Counted from the stretch's first letter, positions 52,575 through 62,755 are shown. The stretch: DNA of 64,000 nt from Hymenobacter coccineus (GCF_001816125.1 NZ_MDZA01000033.1:1-64000); one strand, 5' to 3'. Made by a program: numbers and translations. Notes: generated from the letters alone by a model not told the origin.

Positions 52575-54812
52575 CTACTGCACGGCTAGGCGCTGCACGG
52601 CAGCGGTGCCGTCGGCAGCTTCGGCGCGCACCAGGTAGAGGCCGGGGGCTAGGCCGCTGAGGGTGAGGTCGTGCTGGCGGGCCAGGGCGTCGGGGGCCCT
52701 GACGAGGCGGCCGGTGGCGTCGATTACTGACACGCGGGTGGGCGTGGGCGTGCCGCGGCGCACGGCGTAGCTGCTGAGGCCCCCGGTTTCGGTGCCGATG
52801 AACAGCTCGGGCACGCCGTCGGCATTCACGTCGGCCGCGGCCAGGCCGTAGCGCACCAGCGCGCTTTGGCCCAGGCGGTTGCCTTCGTACTGGCTCAGCA
52901 GGGCGTTCCAGAACAGGTTGGTGCGGGGCGCGGTGGGGCCGGCCAGCAGCGTACGGTAGTTGCTGAAGAACCGGACGGCGCCGGTGTTGTCGGCCGTCAC
53001 GAGGTCGGGCCGGCCGTCGCCGTCGAAGTCGGCCACAGTGGGGCTGAGGTGGAGGGGCCGGGCCCCTGCCCCGTCGCGGATTTGCCCCAAATCGTTGTTC
53101 ACCGCCACGAAGGCGTTTTCGAGCGCCACGCCGGGGCCCTGGTTGCGGAAGTAGCGCAGCGCCTGGCCGGGCTCGGTGTAGTCATCGGTGCCCACCAGCA
53201 AGCCCACGTTGCCGTCGCCGTCCACGTCGGTGAAGCACGGCATGTCGCCCATAAATGAGGGCAAGACGCCGCTGCCCGCCGCGCCCTGGGGCTTGAAATA
53301 GTTGGCCGTGGTGGGGTCGAACACCGCCGGGCGGCCCGCCGCGGCCGTGTTCAGGATGTAGTAGATGCGGTTGACGCCCTGGTAGTTGGCAGCGTAGGCC
53401 AGGTCCAGGGCCCCGTCGCGGTTCAGGTCCACCAGGGCGGGCTTAAGGGCGAGGAATGCGTTGGGCGCGGTGCCATTGGCGGTGAGACCCAGGTAGTCGC
53501 GCGTGGCGATTTTGAACAGCGGCCGGGTGGCCGTGCCCACGTTGCGGTAGTAGGTGAGGGTGGCGCGGTACTTGCCGGCCACTTGGTCGGCGTTGTTGCC
53601 AACGAGCATATCGGGCAGCCCGTCGCCGTCGAGGTCGCCGAAGGCGGGGGCCGCCGCCTCGCTCACGTCGATTACGTCGTTAGTCAGAAACCCACCGAAC
53701 TGGGAGCTAAAGGCCGGGGCCCCGGTGGCGGCCGTGTTGCGGTACAGGCGGATGTTGTCGCGCTGGCTCACGTTGTCCTGGCTGTTATCCAGCATGTTGG
53801 GGGCCACCACTAGGTCGTTGATGCCGTCGAAATCGGTATCAATCAGGTAGCCCGCCGGGAACACTGGCAGGCGCACCGGGTTGGCGGCCGACGGAAAATC
53901 GGTGTGGATGCTGCTGGCTGTGAGCGTGGCCAGCTGGTTGGTGCCCTGGTTGAGCAGCGCCACCAGTTCGGGACAGTTGTCGCGGCCGTCAAGCACGTCG
54001 TACACGCCGTCGCCGTTCACGTCGAGCACCAGCAGGTTGTGGCCACCGGTGTGGGTGGGCTTGGCCGCGGCGTCGCCCCGGCAGGCCAGGCCCGGCAGCT
54101 GGTAGGCGGCGCAGCCGGTGCAGGCCTGCAGCTGGGCCCAGTAGTTGGTGTCGATTTTATAGGTCAGGGCCGCCCCGCAGGCGTCGGCGCTGGTGTTCAG
54201 GTACAGCTCGATGATGGTGGCGCTCACGAAGTCGTAGCTGAGGATGTCGAGCTTACCATCGCCGTTCACGTCGGCAATGGCGGGCATGTTGTAACCGCCG
54301 ATGGTGAGGTTGCTGGTGCCCGCGCCGGCCCCCGAGAAGCGCAATTGGCTGGTGGTGAGCTGAAAGCTGGGCCGCCCGCCGGCCCCCGCGACGTTGCGAA
54401 ACACCCGGATGTCGCCCCCGTTCACGTAGCTGAACAGGTCGGGGCGGCCGTCGCAGTCGTAGTCGCGCAGCAGGGCCCAGCCCGCCAAGTCCTGCGGGAA
54501 CAGGGCCTCGTAGTCGGGCGCGTACTGCCAGCCGCGGCTACCGTCGCGTTGCGCCGCGTTCAGGAACGTGTAGCAGCGGTTGGTTTGGCGGTCGAAGGCG
54601 AAGAGGTCGTTGCGGCCGTCACCGTTCAGGTCGATCTGGCTGAACTGGGGCGTGTTGAAGCCGCCGGCCCAGGCCTGGCGCAGCGTGTCGGCGCCCTCCA
54701 CCACGGGGGCCGCCGCCCGGAACTCAAACCCACCGAAAGTAGCGGTTTGGGCGCGGGCGGCCGGGGCCCCCAGCAGCAAGAGCAACAGCAAAACGGCGTA
54801 GCGGCGCAGCAT
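52575..54812 (-). CDS. FG-GAP/VCBS repeat protein with T9SS sorting domain
   Basis: A secreted beta-propeller protein of 745 aa from the ATG at 54812, with signal peptide MLRRYAVLLLLLLLGAPAARAQ; the frame is open 32 codons upstream but basic and not signal-like. FG-GAP calcium loops recur: DLNGDGRNDLFAF, DYDCDGRPDLFSY, DVNGDGKLDILSY, DTDFDGINDLVV, DLDGDGLPDMLVGNN, DVDGDGNVGLLVG, DFDGDGRPDLVTAD, DVNADGVPELFIG. The last ~70 residues (VSVIDATGRLVRAPD... LSGLAPGLYLVRAEAADGTAAVQRLAV) form a type A type-9-secretion C-terminal sorting domain, so it is exported across the outer membrane. A cysteine-rich insertion (YWAQLQACTGCAAYQLPGLACRGDA) lies near 235-260. Function unknown; adhesion or matrix binding is a guess. 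Confidence 0.88.
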   Translation of the reverse strand: MLRRYAVLLLLLLLGAPAARAQTATFGGFEFRAAAPVVEGADTLRQAWAGGFNTPQFSQIDLNGDGRNDLFAFDRQTNRCYTFLNAAQRDGSRGWQYAPDYEALFPQDLAGWALLRDYDCDGRPDLFSYVNGGDIRVFRNVAGAGGRPSFQLTTSQLRFSGAGAGTSNLTIGGYNMPAIADVNGDGKLDILSYDFVSATIIELYLNTSADACGAALTYKIDTNYWAQLQACTGCAAYQLPGLACRGDAAAKPTHTGGHNLLVLDVNGDGVYDVLDGRDNCPELVALLNQGTNQLATLTASSIHTDFPSAANPVRLPVFPAGYLIDTDFDGINDLVVAPNMLDNSQDNVSQRDNIRLYRNTAATGAPAFSSQFGGFLTNDVIDVSEAAAPAFGDLDGDGLPDMLVGNNADQVAGKYRATLTYYRNVGTATRPLFKIATRDYLGLTANGTAPNAFLALKPALVDLNRDGALDLAYAANYQGVNRIYYILNTAAAGRPAVFDPTTANYFKPQGAAGSGVLPSFMGDMPCFTDVDGDGNVGLLVGTDDYTEPGQALRYFRNQGPGVALENAFVAVNNDLGQIRDGAGARPLHLSPTVADFDGDGRPDLVTADNTGAVRFFSNYRTLLAGPTAPRTNLFWNALLSQYEGNRLGQSALVRYGLAAADVNADGVPELFIGTETGGLSSYAVRRGTPTPTRVSVIDATGRLVRAPDALARQHDLTLSGLAPGLYLVRAEAADGTAAVQRLAVQ

Positions 54813-55073
54813 AAGCAAACGGTTAGAAACTTGGTGGAAACGAGCCCGCCCCCGGCGGCTGGGGCCCAACGCCCGGCGGCGCTTACGCAAGGCGCGGGCA
54901 ACGCACAAAGTTCGTCGCCACCGCGCGGAAAGCTGGGCCGGGCCGCCGCTTTTTAGCCCGCGGCCCGGCCCGCGCCCGGGGCCCTAAGTGCCCGCCGTTG
55001 AGGCCTCAACGCCCGGCGGGCCACCCCCGCGGCGTACATTTCACGGTTTCCCACCCACTTGCTTCTACCGGCT

Positions 55074-55637
55074 ATGAACAAACCATTAATGCTTTGCACG
55101 GGGGCCCTATTGGTGCTGCTCGCCGGCTGCAAAAAGGACCTGAGCCCGCTCGAGCAGCTGCCCGACGCCACCGAGCAGGGCCTGAACACGGCCGGCTGGC
55201 TGCTCGAGGGCAAGGCCTGGGTGCCCGTGCGCAGCACCATTAGCACCGGAATGCCGAATAACGGCTACTGGAAGAAAAGTAAGACTGGGTTTTCATTGGC
55301 TGTGTCTTTCCACCGTTTTTCAATTGAGGAAGACTGGGGCATTGAGTTCTATCTACCCGACATTCGACACGCGGGCACATTCGTACTCAACCAGGATCCA
55401 GCCATCACCGGTGGGCGCTTCGCCGCTGGCTACGGCCACTACGTCCATTCAAGGCCGGCACCTAACCTCGATTGCTACACGAGCCCAAATGCGCCGGGAG
55501 AGCTCATCATCACCCGCTTCGACACGGTGCAGAACATCGTTTCGGGTACATTTACAATGGCCCCGCAGGATGACGCCACTGGGACCCCAGTGCAAATCAC
55601 CCAAGGCCGCTTCGACCTGAAATTCGACCACCGCTAG
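55074..55637 (+). CDS. Small DUF6252-like lipoprotein
   Basis: A 187-aa lipoprotein of unknown function. Signal MNKPLMLCTGALLVLLAGC with lipobox LAGC. The body begins with EQGLNTAGWLLEGKAWVPV, the pattern of DUF6252 proteins (N-T-x-G-x-L-x-G-x-x-W-x-P), then a beta-rich domain (AVSFHRFSIEEDWGIEFYLP, SGTFTMAPQDDATGTPVQITQGRFDL) typical of that family. The ATG at 55074 is the natural start. Divergent from the FG-GAP gene, with 261 bp between; TACATTTC at about 55035 is a near-consensus -7 box. GC drops in its middle part. Confidence 0.75.
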   Translation: MNKPLMLCTGALLVLLAGCKKDLSPLEQLPDATEQGLNTAGWLLEGKAWVPVRSTISTGMPNNGYWKKSKTGFSLAVSFHRFSIEEDWGIEFYLPDIRHAGTFVLNQDPAITGGRFAAGYGHYVHSRPAPNLDCYTSPNAPGELIITRFDTVQNIVSGTFTMAPQDDATGTPVQITQGRFDLKFDHR

Positions 55638-55898
55638 GCAGATTTCCTACCGCACTGGGGCCCTAATGAGCGCCCAGCACGGACTGGCCGCGGCGCCGCT
55701 AGGCACGGGCCATGCGCTTCGCAAGAAGCCGCCAGTTACACCGCTGCTGCCCCGGCGGCCGGCGCAACGGGGGTAGCCCCGCCCCTTTTGCGGCGCCCCC
55801 AGGCCGCCCGACTGAGGGATGCTACCTGCTGCTCGCGTTCGTTTGGGGTTTAATTTGCCCCGGCGTTGCGGCCGGGTTTGGCCGCCGCCGCTTGCCCC
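55638..55898. other. Gap before murF
   Basis: GC-rich, no gene recognised. TAATTTGC at 55851-55858, 41 nt before the murF ATG, is a possible -7 promoter box, one spacing base short of TAnnTTTG. It is the same sequence as at 50320-50327 before the amidase. Confidence 0.35.
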
Positions 55899-57221
55899 AT
55901 GCCCGCCTTCGACCTTCCCGCCCTCTACGCCCACTACCTGGCCGCCCGCGGCCAGGTCAGCACCGATTCGCGCCAGCCCCAGCCGGGCACCCTGTTCTTT
56001 GCCCTGAACGGCCCCAGCTTCCGCGGCGCCGACTTTGCGCCCCAGGCCGTGGCCAAGGGGGCCCAGGTGGCGGTGGTGGACGACGCGGCGCTGGCCGCCC
56101 AAGATGCCGCCCACTACTTCTTCGCGCCCGACCCGCTGGGGGCCCTGCAAGCCCTGGCCGCGCACCACCGCCAGCAGTTCGGGGGCCCCGTGCTGGCCGT
56201 GTCGGGCTCGAACGGCAAAACCACCACCAAGGAGCTGCTCACCGCCGTGCTGACCAAGCGGTTCCGGGTGCTGGCCACGCTCGGCAACTTCAACAACCAC
56301 ATCGGCGTGCCCCTCACCCTGCTGCGCCTGCGGCTGGATGAGCACGACTTTGCGGTGGTGGAAATGGGCGCCAACCACCGGGGCGAAATCGCAGCCTACT
56401 GCCAGTGGGCCCGCCCCACCCACGGCCTGCTCACCAACATCGGCAAGGCCCACCTCGAAGGCTTCGGTGGGGCCGAAGGCGTGGCCCTGGGCAAGGGCGA
56501 GCTGTTTGATTTCCTGCGCGACACCGGCGGCCTGGCCTTCGTCAACACCCTCGACGCGCAGGTAGTGGCGCGCGCCGCGGCCGTGCCCCAGCGCCGCACC
56601 TACCCGGGGCCCGCCGACAACTTCCCCGCCACCCTGCTCGCCGCCGACCCCGCCCTGGCCCTGCGCCTGGGGCCCCAGGGGCCCGACGTGGCGGTGCAGC
56701 TCACTGGCGGCTACAACTTCCCCAACCTGGCCGCCGCCGCCGCCGTGGGCCAGTTTTTCGGCGTGCCCCCGGAGGCCGTGGCCGCCGCCCTGGCCGCCTA
56801 CAACCCCCAGAACAACCGCTCGCAGCTGGTGCGCACCGCCCGCGGCAACGAGCTGGTCCTCGACGCCTACAACGCCAACCCCAGCAGCATGGCCGCCGCG
56901 CTGCGCAGCTTCGCCGAGCGGCCCACCACGGCCGGGCAGGCCAAGCTGGTTATCCTCGGCGACATGTTCGAACTGGGCCCCGAAGCCGCCGCCGAGCACC
57001 GCGCCCTGGGCGAACTGCTGGCCGGCCTGGCCCTGCCCGAAGTGCTGCTGGTGGGTTCTGAAATGGCGCAGGCCAAAGCCGTGCTAGGCCCCGGGGCCCG
57101 CCACTTTGCCACCAAGGCCGAAGCCGCCGCCTGGCTGGCGGCCGCGCCCCTCAGCGGCCGGCAGGTGCTGGTGAAGGGCAGCCGCGGTATGGCCCTGGAA
57201 ACGCTGGTGGAGCTGCTGTAA
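55899..57221 (+). CDS. murF: UDP-N-acetylmuramoyl-tripeptide--D-Ala-D-Ala ligase
   Basis: MurF, the cytoplasmic Mur ligase that adds D-Ala-D-Ala to UDP-MurNAc-tripeptide, completing the peptidoglycan precursor. 440 aa from the ATG at 55899; the TTG eleven codons upstream is not needed. Three Mur domains: N-terminal UDP-binding part (VSTDSRQPQPGTLFFALNGPSFRGADF), central ATPase with P-loop VSGSNGKTTTKELL (residues 101-114) and NFNNHIGVPLTLLRL, plus VVEMGANHRGEI, and the C-terminal part (NNRSQLVRTARGNELVLDAYNANPSSM). It is not near other mur or dcw genes here, which is normal for Bacteroidota. Confidence 0.96.
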   Translation: MPAFDLPALYAHYLAARGQVSTDSRQPQPGTLFFALNGPSFRGADFAPQAVAKGAQVAVVDDAALAAQDAAHYFFAPDPLGALQALAAHHRQQFGGPVLAVSGSNGKTTTKELLTAVLTKRFRVLATLGNFNNHIGVPLTLLRLRLDEHDFAVVEMGANHRGEIAAYCQWARPTHGLLTNIGKAHLEGFGGAEGVALGKGELFDFLRDTGGLAFVNTLDAQVVARAAAVPQRRTYPGPADNFPATLLAADPALALRLGPQGPDVAVQLTGGYNFPNLAAAAAVGQFFGVPPEAVAAALAAYNPQNNRSQLVRTARGNELVLDAYNANPSSMAAALRSFAERPTTAGQAKLVILGDMFELGPEAAAEHRALGELLAGLALPEVLLVGSEMAQAKAVLGPGARHFATKAEAAAWLAAAPLSGRQVLVKGSRGMALETLVELL

Positions 57222-58008
57222 AACCAGCCGTCTGGGGCCCCGGGAGTCACGCGCGGTAGCGGGGCAAGAGACCAACGCTTCCCGAAAATTAGCAGAATAT
57301 GATTTTTATGTGAAATTTTTCACAAACAAAAACGGCTGTCGTTATTTTTACTATTCCTATATTTATAGTATTATTAATCAGTATTTTATACGAATTAATG
57401 TTCGCTATATCAAAAGGTAAAAATCCAGCGGAATATTGAAAAAGTTTAGCAACGGTTTTTAATTACCGAAATGCCTTCGTAGAATTGGCTCAACGAAACC
57501 AACGCCCCGCCTCACGCTGCGGAGCGCACTAGCCGCTTACCTACCGAACGCTTTTCGTTCTCTTCTTACGTGCTGAATCAGCCCACCTAAGCCCCCGGTT
57601 TCCACCGGCGGGGCCGGTGCCGGAATCCCACCCCGGCTGATGTTCTAGTTGCTTGCCGACCTGGCTCCCACCCGGCAGTCGGCCGCCTAACTTCCTCCAC
57701 GTACGGCGCCCCGCGCCGGCTGCTGCGTACCGCAGGGCCGCCGGGGCCCACCCTCACCCCTTCCCACTTCCCGCAACGCCCGTCTTTTTTAGCCGGGGCT
57801 CCTTTTCGTGGGCCTGTTGCTGCCCGCCGCGGCTTTGGCGTTGCCCTCTCCGGCACCGCGCAGGGCCCCGCGGCGCACCCGTTCCGCCGCTTTCCCCACC
57901 GAAACCGCGGAATCAACCACTTCCTGACTTCTAGCCGACGGCCACACTGGCCGCCTGGATCCGCACGGGCTGGCCCCGGCAGGGCAGTTTTTCACCAATC
58001 GCAACCAC
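57222..58008. promoter_or_regulatory. Long gap and probable leader before SusC (locus 3)
   Basis: A 787-bp gap. The first part (about 57285-57480) is strikingly AT-rich against the local background and probably contains the promoter; no exact TAnnTTTG was found there. From 57490 to 58008 the DNA is again GC-rich and holds no convincing gene. If transcription begins in the AT-rich part, the SusC mRNA has a leader of ~500 nt, long enough for an RNA element or small RNA. Confidence 0.45.
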
Positions 58009-61000
58009 ATGAGAAAACTACTACTAATGCTGCTGGCGCTGCTGCTGGCGGGCCAAGCCATGGCCCAAAGCAAGGTATCGGGCCAAGTGAAGGACCAGGC
58101 CGGGGCCCCGCTGCCGGGCGTGACGGTGCTGGTGAAGGGCACCAACCAAGGCACCGGCACCGACGCCGAGGGCGTGTTCACCCTCACTTGCGCGCCAGAC
58201 GCCCGGCTGGTTTTTTCCTTCCTGGGCTACGCGGCGCAGGAAGTGGCAGTGGCCGGCCGCACCACCGTCAACGTGGCGCTGGCTACGGATAGCAAGCAAC
58301 TCGACGACGTGGTGGTGGTGGGCTACGGCACCCAAACCAAGGCCGAATTCACGGGGGCCGCGGCCCGGGTATCGGGCGAAACCATCAAGGATTTGCCGGT
58401 GCAGAGCTTCGACCAGGGGCTGGCCGGCAAGGCCACGGGCGTGAGCATCGGGCAGCCCAACGGCGTGCTGAACAACGCCCCGGTCATCCGCATCCGGGGC
58501 GTTAACTCCATCTCCCTCAGCTCTTACCCGCTGATTGTGGTAGACGGCATTCCCATCAACACGGGCAACCTGGCGGCCAATACCACGGTGGCCAACAACC
58601 CGCTGGGCGACATCAACCCGGCCGACATTGCCTCGATTGACGTGCTGAAGGACGCGGCCAGCACGGCCATCTACGGCTCGCGGGCGGCGGCGGGAGTCAT
58701 CCTCATCACCACCAAAAGCGGCAAGGCCGGCAAGGCCCGCGTGACCTACGAGGGCTGGGCGGGCGTGACCAACGCCGTGCGCCTGCCCACTATGCTGAAC
58801 GCCGAGCAGTTCATGCTCATCAAAAACGAGGCGGTGCTGAACGCCAAAATGTCGTCGGGCAACGAGAACACGGCCACCGTGCCGGGGGCCTCGTTCTTCC
58901 CGACCTACAACGCCGACGGCTCGCTCGTGGACACGGACTGGTACAAGGAAGTGTACCAAACCGGCGTGTCGCAAAACCATAGCCTGAGCGTGTCGGGCGG
59001 CTCGGAAACGACGAAATATTACCTCTCGACCAACTACTCCGACCAAAAGGGCATCCTGAAAACCAACGAGTTCACGCGCAAGGGCGTGCGCTTCAACCTG
59101 AGCCACCAGCTCACGCCCTGGCTGAGTTTGAGCGGCAACGCCAACTACACCAACAGCCTGAACGCCTCGCCCAACACGGGCTCGCTCGAAGGCAACGCCT
59201 TTGGGCTGGTGGGCTCGGCGCGGCTGGCCTGGCTCTCGGCCCCCAACGTGGGGCCCTACAACGCCGACGGCAGCTACAACGTGAGCACGGCCAACACCCT
59301 GGGCATGGGCAACAACATGGTGGCCAGCAACTTCTACAACCCGGTGCCGATGCTGGACCTCAACAAGTACACCTCGGAAAACGACCGCATCATCACCAAC
59401 TTCTCGGTGGGCGTGACGCCGTTTAAGGGCCTGGAGTACCGGCTGAACTACGGCGTGGACCGCCTCAAAATTGAGAACGAGAACTTCCAAAGCGCCGTGC
59501 ACGGGCCCGGCTTCGGCAGCGGCAACGCCACCAACAACAGCCTGCTGGTGAACAACTGGAACGTTACCAACACCCTGACCTACCAGCGCACGCTGGGGCC
59601 CAAAAACTCGGTGAGCCTGCTGGTGGGCTACGACGTGCAGAAGTTCGAGAACTCGTCGTGGGGCGCCACCCGCTCGCAGATTGCGGACGGCTTTTTTGAC
59701 AGCTTCCAGGGCAGCTACTCCAACATTGTGCCCGTGAGCAACGCGCTGAGCGAGCGGGCCTTTGCCTCCACGTTTGCCCGCCTGACCTACGACTTCGACA
59801 AGCGCTACTTCCTGACCGTCAACTTCCGGCGCGACGGCAACTCGGCGCTGGGCACCGACAAAAAGTACGGCGTGTTCGGGGGCGTATCGGGCGGCTGGGC
59901 CCTGAGCCAGGAGGAATTTTACAAGACCTCGAAGCTGGCCGAGGTGGTGACGAACCTGAAGCTGCGCGCCAGCTGGGGCAAGGTGGGCAACGGCAACCTG
60001 GCCAACTCCTACGGCTCGCTCTCGCTCTACAACGCGGCGCTGTACGGCGGGGCGTCGACGTGGATTTTCAGCCAGGGCGGCAACCCCGATTTGGGCTGGG
60101 AAACCAGCAAGCAAACCAACGTGGGGGCCGACATTGGCCTGTTCAACGACCGGGTGCAGCTCGACCTGACCTACTACCGCAACAACGTGGACGGCCTGAT
60201 TCTGAACGTGCCCATGTCGCCGTCGAAGGGCATTCCGGGCAACGCCATCCTGCAAAACGTGGGCTCGATGTACAACCGTGGCTTTGAGGCCGGCATCACG
60301 GCCAGCCTCGTCAACCGCGGCCAGTTCAGCTGGTCGGCCAACTTGAACTACACTACTAACAAGAACCTGGTGACTGAGCTGTACGGCGCGGGCACCGAGT
60401 TGGTGGGCACCACCAGCACTAGCTCCGAAACCACCAACATCACCCGCGTGGGCTACTCGGTAGGCAGCCTCTACGGGGCCCGCACGGCCGGCGTGAACCC
60501 CGAAAACGGCCGGCGCATCTTCATCAACCGGGCCGGCGAGCAGGTGCAGTACAACCACGCCGTGCCCTCGGGCCAGAGCCGCTGGACCTACCTCGACGGG
60601 CGCACCGCGGCGGCCATCAGCGTGTCGGACTACCAGCTGCTGGGCAACGCGCTGCCCACCTGGTACGGCGGCTTCAACAACACCTTCAAGTACGGCAACT
60701 TCGACGTGACCGTGAACCTGACCTACTCGGGCGGCAACTACGTGATGAACGGCAGCAAGGCCACCTGGCGCGACCAGCGCTTCTGGAACAACTCGACCGA
60801 AGTGCTGGAGCGCTGGACTACGCCGGGCCAGGTGACGGACATTCCGCGGGTGGTGTACGGCGACTTGCTCTCCAACGGCTCCTCGTTCCCGGTGTCGGCC
60901 AACGTGGAGAAGGGCGACTACCTGCGCCTGCAATCGGCGGGCATCGGCTACCGGCTGCCGCTGAGCGCACTGGGCACCTCCGGCATCAGCTCGGTGCGCG

Positions 61001-61158
61001 TGTACGGGCAGGTGTTCAACGGCTTCCTGATTACGAAGTACACCGGCACCGACCCCGACATCTCCTCGAACGGCAACAACAACACCACGCCCGGCGTCGA
61101 CAAGAACTCGATTCCGCAGGGCCGCACCTTCACGCTGGGCGTGAACGTGGGCTTCTAA
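58009..61158 (+). CDS. SusC/RagA-family TonB-dependent transporter (locus 3)
   Basis: A 1049-aa importer. Signal peptide MRKLLLMLLALLLAGQAMAQ, CarboxypepD_reg-like domain (KVSGQVKDQAGAPLPGVTVLVKG), TonB box (DVVVVGYGTQTKAEFTGAA), plug (PVIRIRGVNSISLSSYPLIVVDGIPINTGN, VLKDAASTAIYGSRAAAGVILITT) and barrel closing with GRTFTLGVNVGF. No STN domain. Its neighbours are SusD and a metalloprotease rather than glycosidases, the arrangement of RagAB-like peptide importers. Confidence 0.96.
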   Translation: MRKLLLMLLALLLAGQAMAQSKVSGQVKDQAGAPLPGVTVLVKGTNQGTGTDAEGVFTLTCAPDARLVFSFLGYAAQEVAVAGRTTVNVALATDSKQLDDVVVVGYGTQTKAEFTGAAARVSGETIKDLPVQSFDQGLAGKATGVSIGQPNGVLNNAPVIRIRGVNSISLSSYPLIVVDGIPINTGNLAANTTVANNPLGDINPADIASIDVLKDAASTAIYGSRAAAGVILITTKSGKAGKARVTYEGWAGVTNAVRLPTMLNAEQFMLIKNEAVLNAKMSSGNENTATVPGASFFPTYNADGSLVDTDWYKEVYQTGVSQNHSLSVSGGSETTKYYLSTNYSDQKGILKTNEFTRKGVRFNLSHQLTPWLSLSGNANYTNSLNASPNTGSLEGNAFGLVGSARLAWLSAPNVGPYNADGSYNVSTANTLGMGNNMVASNFYNPVPMLDLNKYTSENDRIITNFSVGVTPFKGLEYRLNYGVDRLKIENENFQSAVHGPGFGSGNATNNSLLVNNWNVTNTLTYQRTLGPKNSVSLLVGYDVQKFENSSWGATRSQIADGFFDSFQGSYSNIVPVSNALSERAFASTFARLTYDFDKRYFLTVNFRRDGNSALGTDKKYGVFGGVSGGWALSQEEFYKTSKLAEVVTNLKLRASWGKVGNGNLANSYGSLSLYNAALYGGASTWIFSQGGNPDLGWETSKQTNVGADIGLFNDRVQLDLTYYRNNVDGLILNVPMSPSKGIPGNAILQNVGSMYNRGFEAGITASLVNRGQFSWSANLNYTTNKNLVTELYGAGTELVGTTSTSSETTNITRVGYSVGSLYGARTAGVNPENGRRIFINRAGEQVQYNHAVPSGQSRWTYLDGRTAAAISVSDYQLLGNALPTWYGGFNNTFKYGNFDVTVNLTYSGGNYVMNGSKATWRDQRFWNNSTEVLERWTTPGQVTDIPRVVYGDLLSNGSSFPVSANVEKGDYLRLQSAGIGYRLPLSALGTSGISSVRVYGQVFNGFLITKYTGTDPDISSNGNNNTTPGVDKNSIPQGRTFTLGVNVGF

Positions 61159-61184
61159 CCTCCTCTCCCGTCAATTCTTCGCAC

Positions 61185-62630
61185 ATGCTGATACGACTAC
61201 TTCCGCCCCGCGCGCTGGCCGCGGCCGGCCTGGGGGCCCTATTGCTGGCCCTGCCGGCCTGCAACGAAAAAACCCTGCTCAACCCGGTGCCGCGCACCTC
61301 GCTGCAAGGCAGCCTGCTCTTCAACACCCCCGACCGCGTGCTGGGCCAGGTGAACGGCATGTACGCGGGCCTCAAAAACGGCAGCTTCTACGGCGGCCGC
61401 TACCTGATGCTGAGCGACATCCGGGGCGAGGAGTTCATCAACCGCCTCCAAAACGTGTTCACCGGCTACGACGCCTGGAACCACACCATCAACTCGGGCT
61501 CGAACGACGCGCTGACGACCTGGAGCACGGCCTACGCGACCATCAACTCGGCCAACCTGGTGGTGGACGGGCTGGCGGCCAACCCCACCGTGGTGCCGGC
61601 CGCCACCGCCGCGCAGTACACCGGCGAGGCCAAGCTGGTTAGGGCCCTGAGCTACTTCGCGCTGGTCACGCTCTACGGCCAGCCCTACGTGAAGGACAGC
61701 GGGGCGTCGCTGGCCGTGCCACTGCGCCTGGCGGGCGAAATCAGCACCGCCAACAACGACATGGCGCGCAGCACCGTGGCGGCGGTGTACGTGCAGATAC
61801 TAAAGGACTTGAACGACGCCGAGGCCACGCTGCCCCTCACCTACGCCACCGGCCTGCTGAACACCACCCGCGCCCACCGCAACACGGCCATCGCCCTGAA
61901 AACCCGGGTGTACCTGAACATGGGCCGCTACGCCGACGTAGTGACGGAGGCCAAGAAAATCGTGTCGGCCGCCGCGCCGTTTAGGGCCCCCAGCGGCGTG
62001 GCGCACCAGCTCCAGGCCAACATCAACACCATTTTCAGCACCGATTACACCACTACCGAGTCCATCCTGTCGATGCCCATGACGACGCTCGACAACGTGA
62101 GCGGCCAAAGCTCGCTGGGCTACGAGTACACCTTCAACCAGGAGTACAACCTGAACCCAACCGGCATCCTGGGCAACGCCACCTGGCGCGCGGCCGACCT
62201 GCGCCGCACCATGCTGCGCACCGCCGGCACCACCGTGTACCTCACCAAGTACCGCACCGCCAACCCCTACCTCGACTACGTGCCCGTCGTCCGCTACGCC
62301 GAGGTGCTGCTGAACTACGCCGAGGCCCTCGCCCGCCAGCCCAGCCCCGACTTGGCCACCGCCACGGCCCTGCTCACCGCTGTGCGCCAGCGCTCCGACG
62401 CCACCTACGCCTTCCCGGCCGCGGCGGTGGGCACCGCGGGGGCCCTCACCAGCACTATTTGGGTAGAGCGGCGCATCGAGCTGCTGGGCGAAGGCTTCCG
62501 CTCGAACGACCTGCTGCGCAACCTGCTCCCCATCCCAGCCAAGGGCACGGCGCCGGCCATTTCGCCCAGCCAGCCCGAGTACATTTTCCCAATTCCGAAC
62601 GCCGAAATTTCCAGTAATAAACTGCTTTAG
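61185..62630 (+). CDS. SusD/RagB-family lipoprotein (locus 3)
   Basis: A 481-aa lid lipoprotein. Signal MLIRLLPPRALAAAGLGALLLALPAC with lipobox LPAC. SusD elements: LLFNTPDRVLGQVNGMYAGLKNGSFYGG, EAKLVRALSYFALVTLYGQPYV, NTAIALKTRVYLNMGRYADVV, VVRYAEVLLNYAEALARQ, WVERRIELLGEGFRSNDLLRNLLPIP and YIFPIPNAEISSNKLL at the C-terminus. It starts 26 nt after SusC. The nearby protease suggests peptide rather than glycan capture, which is inference. Confidence 0.95.
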   Translation: MLIRLLPPRALAAAGLGALLLALPACNEKTLLNPVPRTSLQGSLLFNTPDRVLGQVNGMYAGLKNGSFYGGRYLMLSDIRGEEFINRLQNVFTGYDAWNHTINSGSNDALTTWSTAYATINSANLVVDGLAANPTVVPAATAAQYTGEAKLVRALSYFALVTLYGQPYVKDSGASLAVPLRLAGEISTANNDMARSTVAAVYVQILKDLNDAEATLPLTYATGLLNTTRAHRNTAIALKTRVYLNMGRYADVVTEAKKIVSAAAPFRAPSGVAHQLQANINTIFSTDYTTTESILSMPMTTLDNVSGQSSLGYEYTFNQEYNLNPTGILGNATWRAADLRRTMLRTAGTTVYLTKYRTANPYLDYVPVVRYAEVLLNYAEALARQPSPDLATATALLTAVRQRSDATYAFPAAAVGTAGALTSTIWVERRIELLGEGFRSNDLLRNLLPIPAKGTAPAISPSQPEYIFPIPNAEISSNKLL

Positions 62631-62665
62631 AAGCTATTCAGGCATTTGATTCAAAATCGTTAGAA

Positions 62666-62755
62666 CGTCATGCAGAGCGCAGCGAAGCATCTTTCCCGCA
62701 GCAGTAATCATAGTTAGTGGCGCGAGAAAGATGCTTCGCTGCGCTCTGCATGACG
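62666..62755. repeat. Dispersed palindromic repeat, copy 2
   Basis: Arms 62666-62698 and 62726-62755 contain CATGCAGAGCGCAGCGAAGC and its complement, the same as at 4560-4655, with a different loop. It lies 35 nt past the SusD stop and merges on its right side into the 23-bp tandem array. Confidence 0.8.

Noticed and set aside
57587..57916. Open frame on the minus strand in the gap before SusC
   Set aside because: Basic, low-complexity translation with no signal or domain; a compositional open frame in GC-rich DNA.
58024..60933. A 969-codon open frame antisense to SusC
   Set aside because: High GC with G/C-ending codons keeps the complementary frame open. The translation is low-complexity (V, A, H, G, R) without domains. 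The same applies to 38464-41115 and 25393-27645.
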